In this document: piece by piece, positions 1-8,119 of the stretch
Layout of the letters: every line of letters starts with the position of its first letter
Position numbering within the stretch: position 1 is the stretch's first letter
Origin: Bacteroidia bacterium
GTDB taxonomy: Bacteria > Bacteroidota > Bacteroidia > NS11-12g > UBA955
Direction: 5' to 3'
Assembly (NCBI GenBank): GCA_023228875.1
Contig: JALOAG010000005.1
Location: forward strand, 157,007 to 221,006
Length of the DNA: 64,000 nt
Translations under genes and position numbers: made by a program
Notes under the pieces: model-generated
What the model saw: only the letters and a program-made list of their open reading frames with translations
Told to the model about the DNA's origin: nothing
Database searches by the model: none

Positions 1-158
1 CTTCAATTGATTTTATTCGCGACTTACATTGTTGGCAGTTTAATTTTAATTGGATACCACTGGGAGAGAGAAAAAGCTTTTTCTTTACTTTACGTGCAAA
101 ATCAAGTCTGTTGCAAGATTTAAAACTGAACAAGCGCGGTTTCTGGTTTGATAAATAG
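1..158 (+). CDS. C-terminal end of LptD-like outer-membrane protein (partial)
   Basis: The third frame is open from the window edge to a TAG at 156-158, giving about 51 residues. The peptide includes DLHCWQFNFNWIPLGER, then SFFFTLRAKSSLLQDLKL, and ends GFWFDK. This pattern of aromatic and basic residues resembles, from memory, the C-terminus of Bacteroidota LptD, the outer-membrane barrel that inserts lipopolysaccharide. Only the last strands are visible, so the family call rests on pattern recognition and not on a full domain. The minus-strand open frame over the same bases looks like a shadow. The gene converges on dnaK and shares its terminator. Confidence 0.6.
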   Translation, partial: SIDFIRDLHCWQFNFNWIPLGERKSFFFTLRAKSSLLQDLKLNKRGFWFDK

Positions 159-240
159 GGTTTGTTTTGATTAACCTTATATTGTAAATCTTGCGCATGT
201 AATTTTTGACCAACATTTTTATCAGGGTATATAAAAAAAA

Positions 241-266
241 CAGAAGAAAGCATTTGCTTTCTTCTG
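241..266. terminator. Symmetric bidirectional rho-independent terminator
   Basis: A perfect 10-bp stem (CAGAAGAAAG at 241-250, CTTTCTTCTG at 257-266) closes a six-base loop. An A run precedes it and TTTT follows, so it can end transcription of the plus-strand lptD-like gene and of the minus-strand dnaK. Confidence 0.85.
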
Positions 267-327
267 TTTTGGAATGGTTCCTTTGTAATTCGATTTTATC
301 TTGCACATAAAGACAATACTAAACCGT

Positions 328-2232
328 TTACTTCACTTCTTCAAAGTCCACATCTTGTACATTGTCTGCACCACCTTTGTTGTCGGTGTTGGCTTGTGGA
401 TTTTCAGTGTTAGGGCTTGCATTGTTCTGTTGAGCATTGTACATGTCTTGTGAAGCGGCTTCCCAAGCTTTGTTCAGCGCCTCTGATGCAGAGTCAAGAG
501 CTGTTAGATTCTTTTCCGAATGTGCTTTTTTCAATTCAGCAAGTGCAGATTCAATAGTACCTTTCTTTTCGGCCGGAATCTTGTCTCCATACTCTTTAAG
601 ATTCTTTTCAGAAGTAAAGATAAGCGTGTCTGCAACATTGAGTTTATCAATTTCTTCTTTCGCTTTTTTGTCTGCTTCTGCATTTGCTTCAGCTTCTTTT
701 TTCATACGCTCGATTTCCTCTTTGCTCAAACCTGATGACCCTTCAATGCGAATGTGTTGTTCTTTGTTGGTTCCTTTGTCGCGTGCGTGAACGTTTAGAA
801 TTCCGTTTGCATCAATATCAAATGTAACTTCGATTTGAGGCACACCTCTTGGAGATGGTGGTATTCCATCTAAAGTAAATCTGCCAATGCTCTTGTTATC
901 ACGTGCCATAGAGCGTTCACCTTGCAATACATGGATTTCTACTTGTGGCTGATTATCTGCTGCGGTAGAGAATACTTCACTTTTCTTAGTTGGAATAGTA
1001 GTGTTGGCATCAATTAATTTGGTGAAAATGCCTCCCATTGTTTCAATTCCAAGTGAAAGAGGGGTTACGTCAAGAAGCAATACATCTTTCACATCACCGG
1101 CTAGCACTCCACCTTGAATTGCAGCACCGATAGCTACCACCTCATCAGGATTCACACCTTTTGATGGTGCTTTGCCAAAGAATTTCTCTACTGCTTGTTG
1201 AATTGCAGGGATACGAGTAGAACCTCCTACCAAAATCACTTCGTCAATATCAGCGGTTGTGTAACCTGCATTTTTGAGTGCTGATTTACAAGGTTCGATT
1301 GTTCTTTGAATCAAATCATCCACTAATTGCTCAAATTTAGCTCTTGTTAGATTTGTTACAAGGTGTTTTGCAACTCCGTCAATGGCGGTGATATATGGAA
1401 GATTTATCTCAGTAGCAGCAGAGGATGATAACTCAATCTTGGCTTTCTCAGCGGCTTCTTTAAGACGTTGCATAGCTGTTGGGTCTTTAGAGATGTCAAT
1501 GCCAGGATTGTCTTTTTTAAATTCTTCAACTAACCAATCAATAATTCTGTGGTCAAAATCATCTCCTCCTAAGTGGGTATCTCCGTCAGTTGACTTTACT
1601 TCAAACACTCCATCGCCAAGCTCAAGAATAGACACGTCATGTGTACCTCCTCCGCAGTCAAACACTGCAATCTTCATGTCTTTATGTCTTTTATCTAATC
1701 CGTAAGAAAGAGCGGCAGCAGTAGGCTCGTTAATAATCCTGCGAACTTTTAATCCTGCAATTTCTCCTGCTTCTTTCGTAGCTTGTCTTTGAGCATCGTT
1801 AAAATATGCAGGTACGGTGATAACAGCTTCTGAAACAGTAGTTCCAAGGTAATCCTCTGCGGTCTTCTTCATTTTTTGAAGAATGATTGCTGAAATTTCT
1901 TGAGCAGAATATTTTCTGTCTCCAATTTCAATACGAGGAGTGTTGTTTTCACCTTTTACAACTTTGTAAGGCACCCTTGCAATCTCTTTACCTACTTGAT
2001 CATAGGTATTACCCATAAATCTTTTAATGGAAAAAATGGTGTTTTGTGGGTTTGTGATAGCCTGACGTTTGGCAGGGTCACCCACTTTTCTCTCACCGTC
2101 TTTCAAAAATCCAATCACAGAAGGTGTGGTTCTTTTACCTTCTGAATTGGGGATTACAACGGGCTCGTTTCCTTCCATAACAGAAACACAAGAGTTTGTA
2201 GTTCCTAAGTCAATTCCAATTATTTTGCTCAT
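328..2232 (-). CDS. dnaK: Chaperone protein DnaK (Hsp70)
   Basis: ATP-dependent cytoplasmic chaperone working with DnaJ and GrpE. The 634-residue length is normal. The N-terminal nucleotide-binding domain starts with IDLGTTNS (residues 7-14), and the hydrophobic linker DVLLLDVTPLSLG follows near residue 385. The substrate-binding and lid domains come next, with a low-complexity N/Q-rich tail ending in DVDFEEVK. The second phosphate-binding motif reads FDCGGGTHDVS (191-201) where most DnaK proteins have DLGGGTFDVS; the glycines and both aspartates are kept. The gene stands alone, with no dnaJ or grpE beside it. Regularly spaced repeats lie upstream (2278-2325). Confidence 0.98.
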   Translation of the reverse strand: MSKIIGIDLGTTNSCVSVMEGNEPVVIPNSEGKRTTPSVIGFLKDGERKVGDPAKRQAITNPQNTIFSIKRFMGNTYDQVGKEIARVPYKVVKGENNTPRIEIGDRKYSAQEISAIILQKMKKTAEDYLGTTVSEAVITVPAYFNDAQRQATKEAGEIAGLKVRRIINEPTAAALSYGLDKRHKDMKIAVFDCGGGTHDVSILELGDGVFEVKSTDGDTHLGGDDFDHRIIDWLVEEFKKDNPGIDISKDPTAMQRLKEAAEKAKIELSSSAATEINLPYITAIDGVAKHLVTNLTRAKFEQLVDDLIQRTIEPCKSALKNAGYTTADIDEVILVGGSTRIPAIQQAVEKFFGKAPSKGVNPDEVVAIGAAIQGGVLAGDVKDVLLLDVTPLSLGIETMGGIFTKLIDANTTIPTKKSEVFSTAADNQPQVEIHVLQGERSMARDNKSIGRFTLDGIPPSPRGVPQIEVTFDIDANGILNVHARDKGTNKEQHIRIEGSSGLSKEEIERMKKEAEANAEADKKAKEEIDKLNVADTLIFTSEKNLKEYGDKIPAEKKGTIESALAELKKAHSEKNLTALDSASEALNKAWEAASQDMYNAQQNNASPNTENPQANTDNKGGADNVQDVDFEEVK

Positions 2233-2277
2233 TTGCTATTTGATTTTTCATCTGTTTCTCAACCATTATGCCATCAA

Positions 2278-2325
2278 GTCAGAATAGACTTTTTGGCTGT
2301 CAGAAATGATGCTTACTTGTCAGAA
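2278..2325. promoter_or_regulatory. Three phased GTCAGAA direct repeats upstream of dnaK
   Basis: GTCAGAA occurs at 2278-2284, 2299-2305 and 2319-2325, spaced 21 and 20 bases apart, or about two helical turns. On the dnaK strand the motif reads TTCTGAC and lies 46-93 bases before the start codon. The spacing suggests a same-face protein-binding array or upstream promoter elements. No CIRCE element is visible. The function is inferred. Confidence 0.4.
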
Positions 2326-2363
2326 TGGCACATTTGGCAGAAAATTAAGACTTATTAAGCGAA

Positions 2364-3257
2364 TTATCGTGTCAGAACCGCATATACAAACCGAATCATG
2401 TTGGTAATAGGATTTCTGGTAAAGACTTTTTTGGTAATCGTGTCTTCTATTGATTGGGTAAGGGCAGGAGAGTGTAATAAAATATTGTGGTGATTTCTGA
2501 GCGGATGTGATTCAAGCAGAAACTTTTGGTCAGAAGCTTTGGTATGTGTAGAGTTGTCTCCAAAGCCAATGTTGACAACCAAATTGTCTGATGGAGAGAC
2601 CGATTTAAGTCCTTGTACCCAATTCAAATATTGGTTTTGGAAATCCCAAGTGTCAATTTTGTTTTTATGTGTAAGCAGCAGGTTTCTGTACCAGAGTAGT
2701 TTGTTGTTGAGATTGCCCGGTACTAAATCGAAACGAAATTTGTAATCTTTCAAAGGAGTGGTGGTGTAATTGTCCCATACTCTTTTCCAAGTTGCCCAGC
2801 CCCAAATATGAGAATAACTGATTAGAATATGATTTTGTTGAATTTGCTTGTCAAACTCAACCAATGTGAAACCTGACACATGTCCTACCGTCACATCCTT
2901 TTCATAGAGTTTTAGCATATTGGAGCAAAATACAAAGAAATCATCATTGGGCAGGCAATCATCTTCTAAAATTATACCTTGTTCCGTGTGCTCAAAAAAC
3001 CAAGTAATGGCAGAAGACACAGCGAGTTTGCATCCTAAATTCTGAGTGCGATAAAGGGTGTGCAGTTCACATTCCCAGTCTATATTGAATATAGCTTTGA
3101 CTTGTTCAACCGTTTTGGCTTCTTGTGTATTTCTGGGACCGTCAACAGCGACAAAGAGTTGAGCCGGTTTGGCTTTTTTGATTTGGTCAAAAACCCGTGT
3201 CGTCTGTGCAGGACGGTTAAATGCAATGAGTAGGACAGGAGCAATGTAGTCAGCCAT
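2364..3257 (-). CDS. Glycosyltransferase, nucleotide-diphospho-sugar transferase fold
   Basis: Probable cytoplasmic or membrane-associated sugar transferase of GT-A fold, about 297 residues. It opens with APVLLIAFNRP, typical of this group, followed by FVAVDGPRN. An acidic motif ILEDDCLP could bind the metal and nucleotide sugar. A later segment, YSHIWGWATWKRVWD, resembles GNT-I/HlpA-type transferases. I chose ATG 3257, because the longer frame begins at a TTG (3287) and adds an unlikely leader. It is divergent from the FkbM methyltransferase, and both may act on surface glycans. The acceptor is unknown. Confidence 0.7.
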   Translation of the reverse strand: MADYIAPVLLIAFNRPAQTTRVFDQIKKAKPAQLFVAVDGPRNTQEAKTVEQVKAIFNIDWECELHTLYRTQNLGCKLAVSSAITWFFEHTEQGIILEDDCLPNDDFFVFCSNMLKLYEKDVTVGHVSGFTLVEFDKQIQQNHILISYSHIWGWATWKRVWDNYTTTPLKDYKFRFDLVPGNLNNKLLWYRNLLLTHKNKIDTWDFQNQYLNWVQGLKSVSPSDNLVVNIGFGDNSTHTKASDQKFLLESHPLRNHHNILLHSPALTQSIEDTITKKVFTRNPITNMIRFVYAVLTR

Positions 3258-3329
3258 AGCGGGCGTTTTAGGGGCGGCAAGATACAACTGATTTTTTACG
3301 ATAGTGTTTATAGTATAAGAAATTTACTT

Positions 3330-3337
3330 TAACTTTG
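3330..3337 (+). promoter_or_regulatory. Bacteroidota -7 box (TAACTTTG)
   Basis: Matches the TAnnTTTG consensus 13 bases before the FkbM methyltransferase start at 3350. No convincing -33 element is visible. Confidence 0.45.
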
Positions 3338-3349
3338 TAAAAGCAAATT

Positions 3350-4054
3350 ATGATGTTTAAGAATTTAAAAAAGAAGTTGTTACGAATCTTGCCGATTCAC
3401 TACTATAAGATTAAAAGATGGTATTCTCAAGAGGGAGAGGATGCCATAATTCAAACATATTTTGAAGATATAGGAATGAAAAGAAAAGGATTTTATGTAG
3501 ATATTGGTGCACATCATCCCATCAGGTTTTCAAATACTCATTTGTTGTATAAAAGCGGTTGGAAAGGGTTAAACTTTGAACCTAATGTATCAAGCGGTAG
3601 GGCGTTTAAACTCTTCCGAAGAAGAGATAAAACAGTCCACATAGGAATTGGAAATGAAGAGTGTGAAAAAGACTTTTATGTGTTTGATGAACCAGCGATT
3701 AATAGTTTTGACAAAGCTGTTTCAGAAGACCGGGATAAAGAAAGTCCTTACAAACTTATAAAAGTTATAAAAATACCCATAATGAGATTGGAAACGGCAC
3801 TTGACAAATATTTGCCCAAGAATCAGAAAATTGATTTAATGTCCATAGATGTTGAGGGATTGGATTTAGAGGTAATGAAAAGCAATAATTGGGAGAAGTA
3901 TAAACCCAATATGTTGTTGGTGGAAGATTTGGATTTTGACTTTGAAAATCTGCAATCATCAGAGGTTTGGAATTTCCTTAAAAAGCAGGATTACAAGATT
4001 TATGCAAAAACCCACAGGACATTAGTGTTTGTGAGTAATAAAATCGAAAAATAA
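3350..4054 (+). CDS. FkbM family methyltransferase
   Basis: SAM-dependent methyltransferase of 234 residues. The N-terminal half has YSQEGEDAIIQTYF and then GFYVDIGAHHP, the glycine-rich SAM-binding loop of the FkbM family. The middle has LMSIDVEGLDLEVM, another FkbM hallmark. Members usually O-methylate sugars or small metabolites; here the neighbours (a glycosyltransferase on one side, a surface protein on the other) suggest a glycan. ATG 3353 is an alternative start one codon later. The downstream gene begins 7 bases after the stop, so the two may be co-transcribed. Confidence 0.85.
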   Translation: MMFKNLKKKLLRILPIHYYKIKRWYSQEGEDAIIQTYFEDIGMKRKGFYVDIGAHHPIRFSNTHLLYKSGWKGLNFEPNVSSGRAFKLFRRRDKTVHIGIGNEECEKDFYVFDEPAINSFDKAVSEDRDKESPYKLIKVIKIPIMRLETALDKYLPKNQKIDLMSIDVEGLDLEVMKSNNWEKYKPNMLLVEDLDFDFENLQSSEVWNFLKKQDYKIYAKTHRTLVFVSNKIEK

Positions 4055-4061
4055 AACCAAC

Positions 4062-6935
4062 ATGAAGAAGATACTTTTATTGGCTGTTTTGATACTTAAC
4101 ATCAATAAGGTATACTCTCAATTTGACACCCTTTTTTGGTTTGTTGCACCCGAGGTTCTGAATTATGGATATGATTTTGACAGACCTATTGTTTTCAGAA
4201 TATCGACTGAGAATTTTGCAAGTACCGTTACTATTGATTTTCCCGCTAATCCTCTATTAACCCCTTATGTGATCAACATCGGTGCAAATAACACTCTAAC
4301 ACAAGATGTTACGACTTATATAAACGATTTAGAAAATATCCAGCCCAATCAGGTATTAAACAAAGGAATAAGGATTAGAGCAACACAACCTGTGAGCGTC
4401 TACTATGAAGTAGTAAGTTCTATCCAATCTTTTTGCACATATTGTAGCCCAGATATTTTCACACTAAAAGGACAAAAGGCATTAGGTACTAAGTTTTATA
4501 TCCCTTTTCAAACTGTATATCCTAACGGTACAAGCGGTTCTTATGCTGCTTTTGACATAGTAGCAACAGAAGACAATACATTTGTTACCATAACACCAAG
4601 TCAAAATATTGTGGGAGCAACAGCAGGAAACCCACTTACAGTTGTATTAAACAAGGGGCAAACATTTTCTGCAAGATCATCTTCTCAACAAGGCAATTTA
4701 AAACCGAGTGGTTCTAAGGTAATATCAAACAAACCGATTGCGATAACTATTAAAGACGATTTGGTTTTAATATCATCTTGTCAGGACTTGGCGGGCGACC
4801 AACTTGTTCCTGTTGATTATACTGGTACAGAATATATTGTGGTAAAAGGAAATCTAAATCCCTTTGACATAGTTTCAATTTTGGCAACGGAAGACAATAC
4901 AAATGTCGTCATTAACGGAACTTCGGTAGCAACTTTGAATGAGGGACAAACCTTTACATACAATCTCACTATCAACTGTATTTATATCCAAACAACAAAA
5001 AAAACGTATGTAATTCATTTGACGGGAACGGGGTGTGAGGGTTCGTTAGCGGTTATTCCAGCTTTGTTCTTTTCATGTATCAAGCAATATGGTTTTACAC
5101 GCCCTTCCGCTGATGATTTGTTTTTGTTTGTGATAGTAAAAAACGGTGGCGAGGGGAGTTTTGTGTTAAACGGTAACAGCACTCTGTTTATACCTGCTGA
5201 TTTTTCAAATGTCCCCAATACAGGAGGACTTTACAAATACGCTAAAAAATCTTTCAATACTTCCACAGTACCTTCTAATGCAGGAAGTTTAATCAGAAAT
5301 ACAACACACCCTTTTCAGTTTGCATTACTAAATGGTAGAAATTCCGCAGGTGGTTCTCGCTATGCTTATTTCTCAAATTTTGAGGGCGAAAATAATGAAG
5401 TAGATATTTCAGCCGAAAAAGCCGCACTTTGCGAGGGCGACACAATCCGTTTATATGGTCAAACTCTTGACCCCAATACCGTTAGTTGGACAGGTCCCAA
5501 TGGCTTTACTTCCAATCAACTCAATATTGTTATTCCCAATGTATCGCCTGTTCATGCAGGCTACTATGTATTCACAACTTCCGCCCCTGCTTGCGGTTCC
5601 GGCAAAGATTCTGTTTATATAACTATCGCCTCCAAACCCATCAAACCCACAGTGAGTTCCAATCTCCCCGTTTGTTTGGGAGAAAAACTAATCTTAAAAA
5701 TCACAAATAAACCCGGATTTGCTCATACTGTATCGTGGGATAAAGGTGCAAAAAGAGCTATTGGCATTGACGATTCATTGGTTTTTTATCCCACATTTCA
5801 GTCAGACGAAGCTGTGTATTCCGTACAATACCGTTCAGTCAGCAACGGTTGTTTGAGCGATACCGCACAAATCAAAGTGTCTCTGTTGCCCTTACCCGAC
5901 AAGCCCTCTATTACTTCTACTGCTACCAAGTATTGCGAATTTGACCATGTTGTCATCAGCAATAAAACGACTGTGCCACTAAGCACACAGTTTTCATGGA
6001 AAGGCGAACATGGGTTCTCGTCAAACCTTCGAAATATGATTGATTTAGACAGCATTAGAACCGGACAATCGGGTTGGTATAAACTCACCTTGATTGACAG
6101 CAATGGATGCAAGAACGAGAGTGATTTGATTTATATTGACGTTATCCCTTATCCTGATTTGAGCAATGTATCCATTAGGTCAAATAGCCCTATTTGTTCT
6201 GGAGAGCCACTGAATCTCAAAGTACTTAATATAGATAGTAGTTTGGCAGTCAAATGGAAAGGTCCGTCAGGTTTTAGTTCAACATTGAAAGACATACTAA
6301 TTCCAAATACCACCACTGCCATGTCAGGGATATACAAACTAAGTGTGAGCCGTGATATTTGTGAATTTTCAGACACCTTGCAAACAGCTGTTTTAGTTAG
6401 ACAAACACCCCGTGCGGATTTTGATTTTTTCCCTGCCATAGCGCGTACAGGACGCAATATTCACTTTATTAATAAGAGTTCTTTTGCTGCTGCTTATGAA
6501 TGGAATTTTGGAGATTTCTCTGACCATTCGCCAGCCATTAACCCTGACCATATTTATGAACGTGAGGAAAGATTGTATATAACACTGATTGCATACAATA
6601 TCGATTCTACTTGCATAGATTCTTCTGTCAAAAGACTGGATGTGTATAACTCCGAAGAAGGAGTGTATGTTCCAAGTGCTTTTTCTCCAAACAATGACGG
6701 GAATAATGATATCTTTAAAGTAGTAGCAACAGGGGTAAAATTTGAAATTACATTAGAAGTTTATAATCGCTGGGGAGGTCTGATATTTAAAACGGAAGAT
6801 GCTCGAAATATTGGTTGGGACGGAACCAACAGTGACATTCCGTGTCAGGAAGGGGTGTACATGTATGTTGTGCGATACATAAGCCTTGAAGATAAAGCTA
6901 TTGTTACCTCCGGCACGGTTACTTTGTTGAGATAA
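4062..6935 (+). CDS. Secreted IgGFc-binding/Ig-like/PKD protein with T9SS type-B sorting domain
   Basis: Large surface or secreted protein (957 residues). A signal peptide (MKKILLLAVLILNINKVYS) comes first. Residues of about 20-420 resemble the IgGFc-binding N-terminal domain, with repeated TEDNTxVxI segments. Ig-like repeats follow, with two copies of the NVSPVHAGYY or DSIRTGQSGWY type. A PKD domain has the motif YEWNFGDFSDHSP. The end is a gliding-motility-associated C-terminal (CHU_C) domain with VPSAFSPNNDGNNDIF, VYNRWGGLIF and WDGT, the export signal of the type IX secretion system. The role is probably adhesion, but the ligand is not predictable. Confidence 0.88.
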   Translation: MKKILLLAVLILNINKVYSQFDTLFWFVAPEVLNYGYDFDRPIVFRISTENFASTVTIDFPANPLLTPYVINIGANNTLTQDVTTYINDLENIQPNQVLNKGIRIRATQPVSVYYEVVSSIQSFCTYCSPDIFTLKGQKALGTKFYIPFQTVYPNGTSGSYAAFDIVATEDNTFVTITPSQNIVGATAGNPLTVVLNKGQTFSARSSSQQGNLKPSGSKVISNKPIAITIKDDLVLISSCQDLAGDQLVPVDYTGTEYIVVKGNLNPFDIVSILATEDNTNVVINGTSVATLNEGQTFTYNLTINCIYIQTTKKTYVIHLTGTGCEGSLAVIPALFFSCIKQYGFTRPSADDLFLFVIVKNGGEGSFVLNGNSTLFIPADFSNVPNTGGLYKYAKKSFNTSTVPSNAGSLIRNTTHPFQFALLNGRNSAGGSRYAYFSNFEGENNEVDISAEKAALCEGDTIRLYGQTLDPNTVSWTGPNGFTSNQLNIVIPNVSPVHAGYYVFTTSAPACGSGKDSVYITIASKPIKPTVSSNLPVCLGEKLILKITNKPGFAHTVSWDKGAKRAIGIDDSLVFYPTFQSDEAVYSVQYRSVSNGCLSDTAQIKVSLLPLPDKPSITSTATKYCEFDHVVISNKTTVPLSTQFSWKGEHGFSSNLRNMIDLDSIRTGQSGWYKLTLIDSNGCKNESDLIYIDVIPYPDLSNVSIRSNSPICSGEPLNLKVLNIDSSLAVKWKGPSGFSSTLKDILIPNTTTAMSGIYKLSVSRDICEFSDTLQTAVLVRQTPRADFDFFPAIARTGRNIHFINKSSFAAAYEWNFGDFSDHSPAINPDHIYEREERLYITLIAYNIDSTCIDSSVKRLDVYNSEEGVYVPSAFSPNNDGNNDIFKVVATGVKFEITLEVYNRWGGLIFKTEDARNIGWDGTNSDIPCQEGVYMYVVRYISLEDKAIVTSGTVTLLR

Positions 6936-6944
6936 AATCGCACA

Positions 6945-7607
6945 CTATTCACCCCACAAATGCGGAAAGAGAAAGAGTCCTGACAAAAGGTAAAGAATAT
7001 CTAAAACCGTAATCAATGCCAATTCTTGTAAAATATTAGTTAAATCGGCATTAGCAGTCAATAACTCATTGGAAGCTGTAAATACAACCATCAATAACGG
7101 AATTAACAATGGTATAGAAAGTAATGGCAATAAGACGGCAGCATTATTACTTGCCGATGCAATGGCGCCTGTAAAAGTGAAAATAGCTGCAAAACCAAGA
7201 GAACACACTATGGACAAAGTAAATAGCGGAAGTAATGGAATAGGCGTAAAACCATATAACAAAATCAAAAATATCGCTCCAAATAAACTAACCATTAGGA
7301 TATAAATAAAATTGCTGAAAGTGCGCAACACAAAGAAATCTTTTGGTGCAATGATTTGATAAATATACAAATTTAACCCTTTTTGAGTCTGCAAGAAACT
7401 ACGACTCAGCCCGCTCACAGACGCCATCAACGTGATGAGCCAGTAAAAGACCGACCAATCTTGCCCTTGCGGATGCTCCATGCCGTAATAAAATACAAGA
7501 ACAAACGCAAAAGCCTGCATAACAGACGTAAGTATAAGTCTGCGCGAATTAAGTTCGAGAGAAATTTCAAGGGAAAGCCATTTAGTATAATTTTCAAGGG
7601 TTTTCAA
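6945..7607 (-). CDS. ccmB: Heme exporter protein CcmB-like
   Basis: Membrane subunit of the cytochrome c maturation ABC transporter, 220 residues. About six hydrophobic segments are visible, with SGLSRSFLQTQKGLNLYIYQIIAPKDFF between the second and third, typical of CcmB. The frame has only a TTG start at 7607 (MKTLENYTKWL); no ATG fits the family N-terminus, so TTG seems real. No ccmA, ccmC or ccmE lies next to it. It converges on the adhesin-like gene with 9 bases between stops. Confidence 0.85.
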   Translation of the reverse strand: MKTLENYTKWLSLEISLELNSRRLILTSVMQAFAFVLVFYYGMEHPQGQDWSVFYWLITLMASVSGLSRSFLQTQKGLNLYIYQIIAPKDFFVLRTFSNFIYILMVSLFGAIFLILLYGFTPIPLLPLFTLSIVCSLGFAAIFTFTGAIASASNNAAVLLPLLSIPLLIPLLMVVFTASNELLTANADLTNILQELALITVLDILYLLSGLFLFPHLWGE

Positions 7608-7657
7608 TGTGATTTTTTGCCTTAATTTGCGCCTTGCAAAATAATAGAAATACTTTT

Positions 7658-8119
7658 ATGATTACTCCCTTCGAAAATTTATCAGACACGCACCAAGCTA
7701 TTCTCAAAGATGCACCTTTTTGGGTAACCATGTGGGTTGGACTCGCAGACGGACATTTTACTCAAAAAGAACAGATTAAAGCAATTCAGACTTTAGAAAT
7801 AAAGGCTTTTTCTGAATCACATGATGTGAGTGTTTTATACCAAGAAATCAAAAATCCTGCTTCAAGAATGGCTGATTTGTTGAATGAATTAATTGGAGAT
7901 GTGGAAGCAGATCAGGTATTTGTAAAAGAGAAATTATTAGAAGTAAAGACTGTTTTAGAAGACATAGATAAATCATTTGCCCATGCACTTTTCAGAAGTT
8001 TGAAAAATGTCGGAGTCTATGTTGCCCTTGCTTCAGGTGGTATTTTCGGTTATGATAATATCAGCAGATCAGAAAAAGTAGCATATTCATTGGACTTTGT
8101 TAAACCAAACATTCAATAA
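7658..8119 (+). CDS. Hypothetical helical protein, possibly TerB-like
   Basis: I do not recognise this 153-residue protein with certainty. It is mostly helical, without signal peptide or membrane segments. The segment WVTMWVGLADGHFTQKEQIKAI resembles an acidic helix of the TerB-like fold. I chose ATG 7658; a TTG eight codons earlier gives a poor leader. The stop overlaps the accC start by one base (TAATG), so it is translationally coupled with the biotin carboxylase, but no functional link is established. Confidence 0.6.
   Translation: MITPFENLSDTHQAILKDAPFWVTMWVGLADGHFTQKEQIKAIQTLEIKAFSESHDVSVLYQEIKNPASRMADLLNELIGDVEADQVFVKEKLLEVKTVLEDIDKSFAHALFRSLKNVGVYVALASGGIFGYDNISRSEKVAYSLDFVKPNIQ

Noticed and set aside
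85..306. 73-codon minus-strand frame at the window start
   Set aside because: It overlaps the lptD-like C-terminus and the terminator hairpin and has no recognisable features.
437..790. Plus-strand open frame within dnaK
   Set aside because: Antisense shadow of a highly conserved gene; Ser/Phe-rich composition.
2326..2340. Sigma-54-like TGGCAC...GGCA sequence
   Set aside because: The GG-GC spacing is two bases short and it points away from dnaK.
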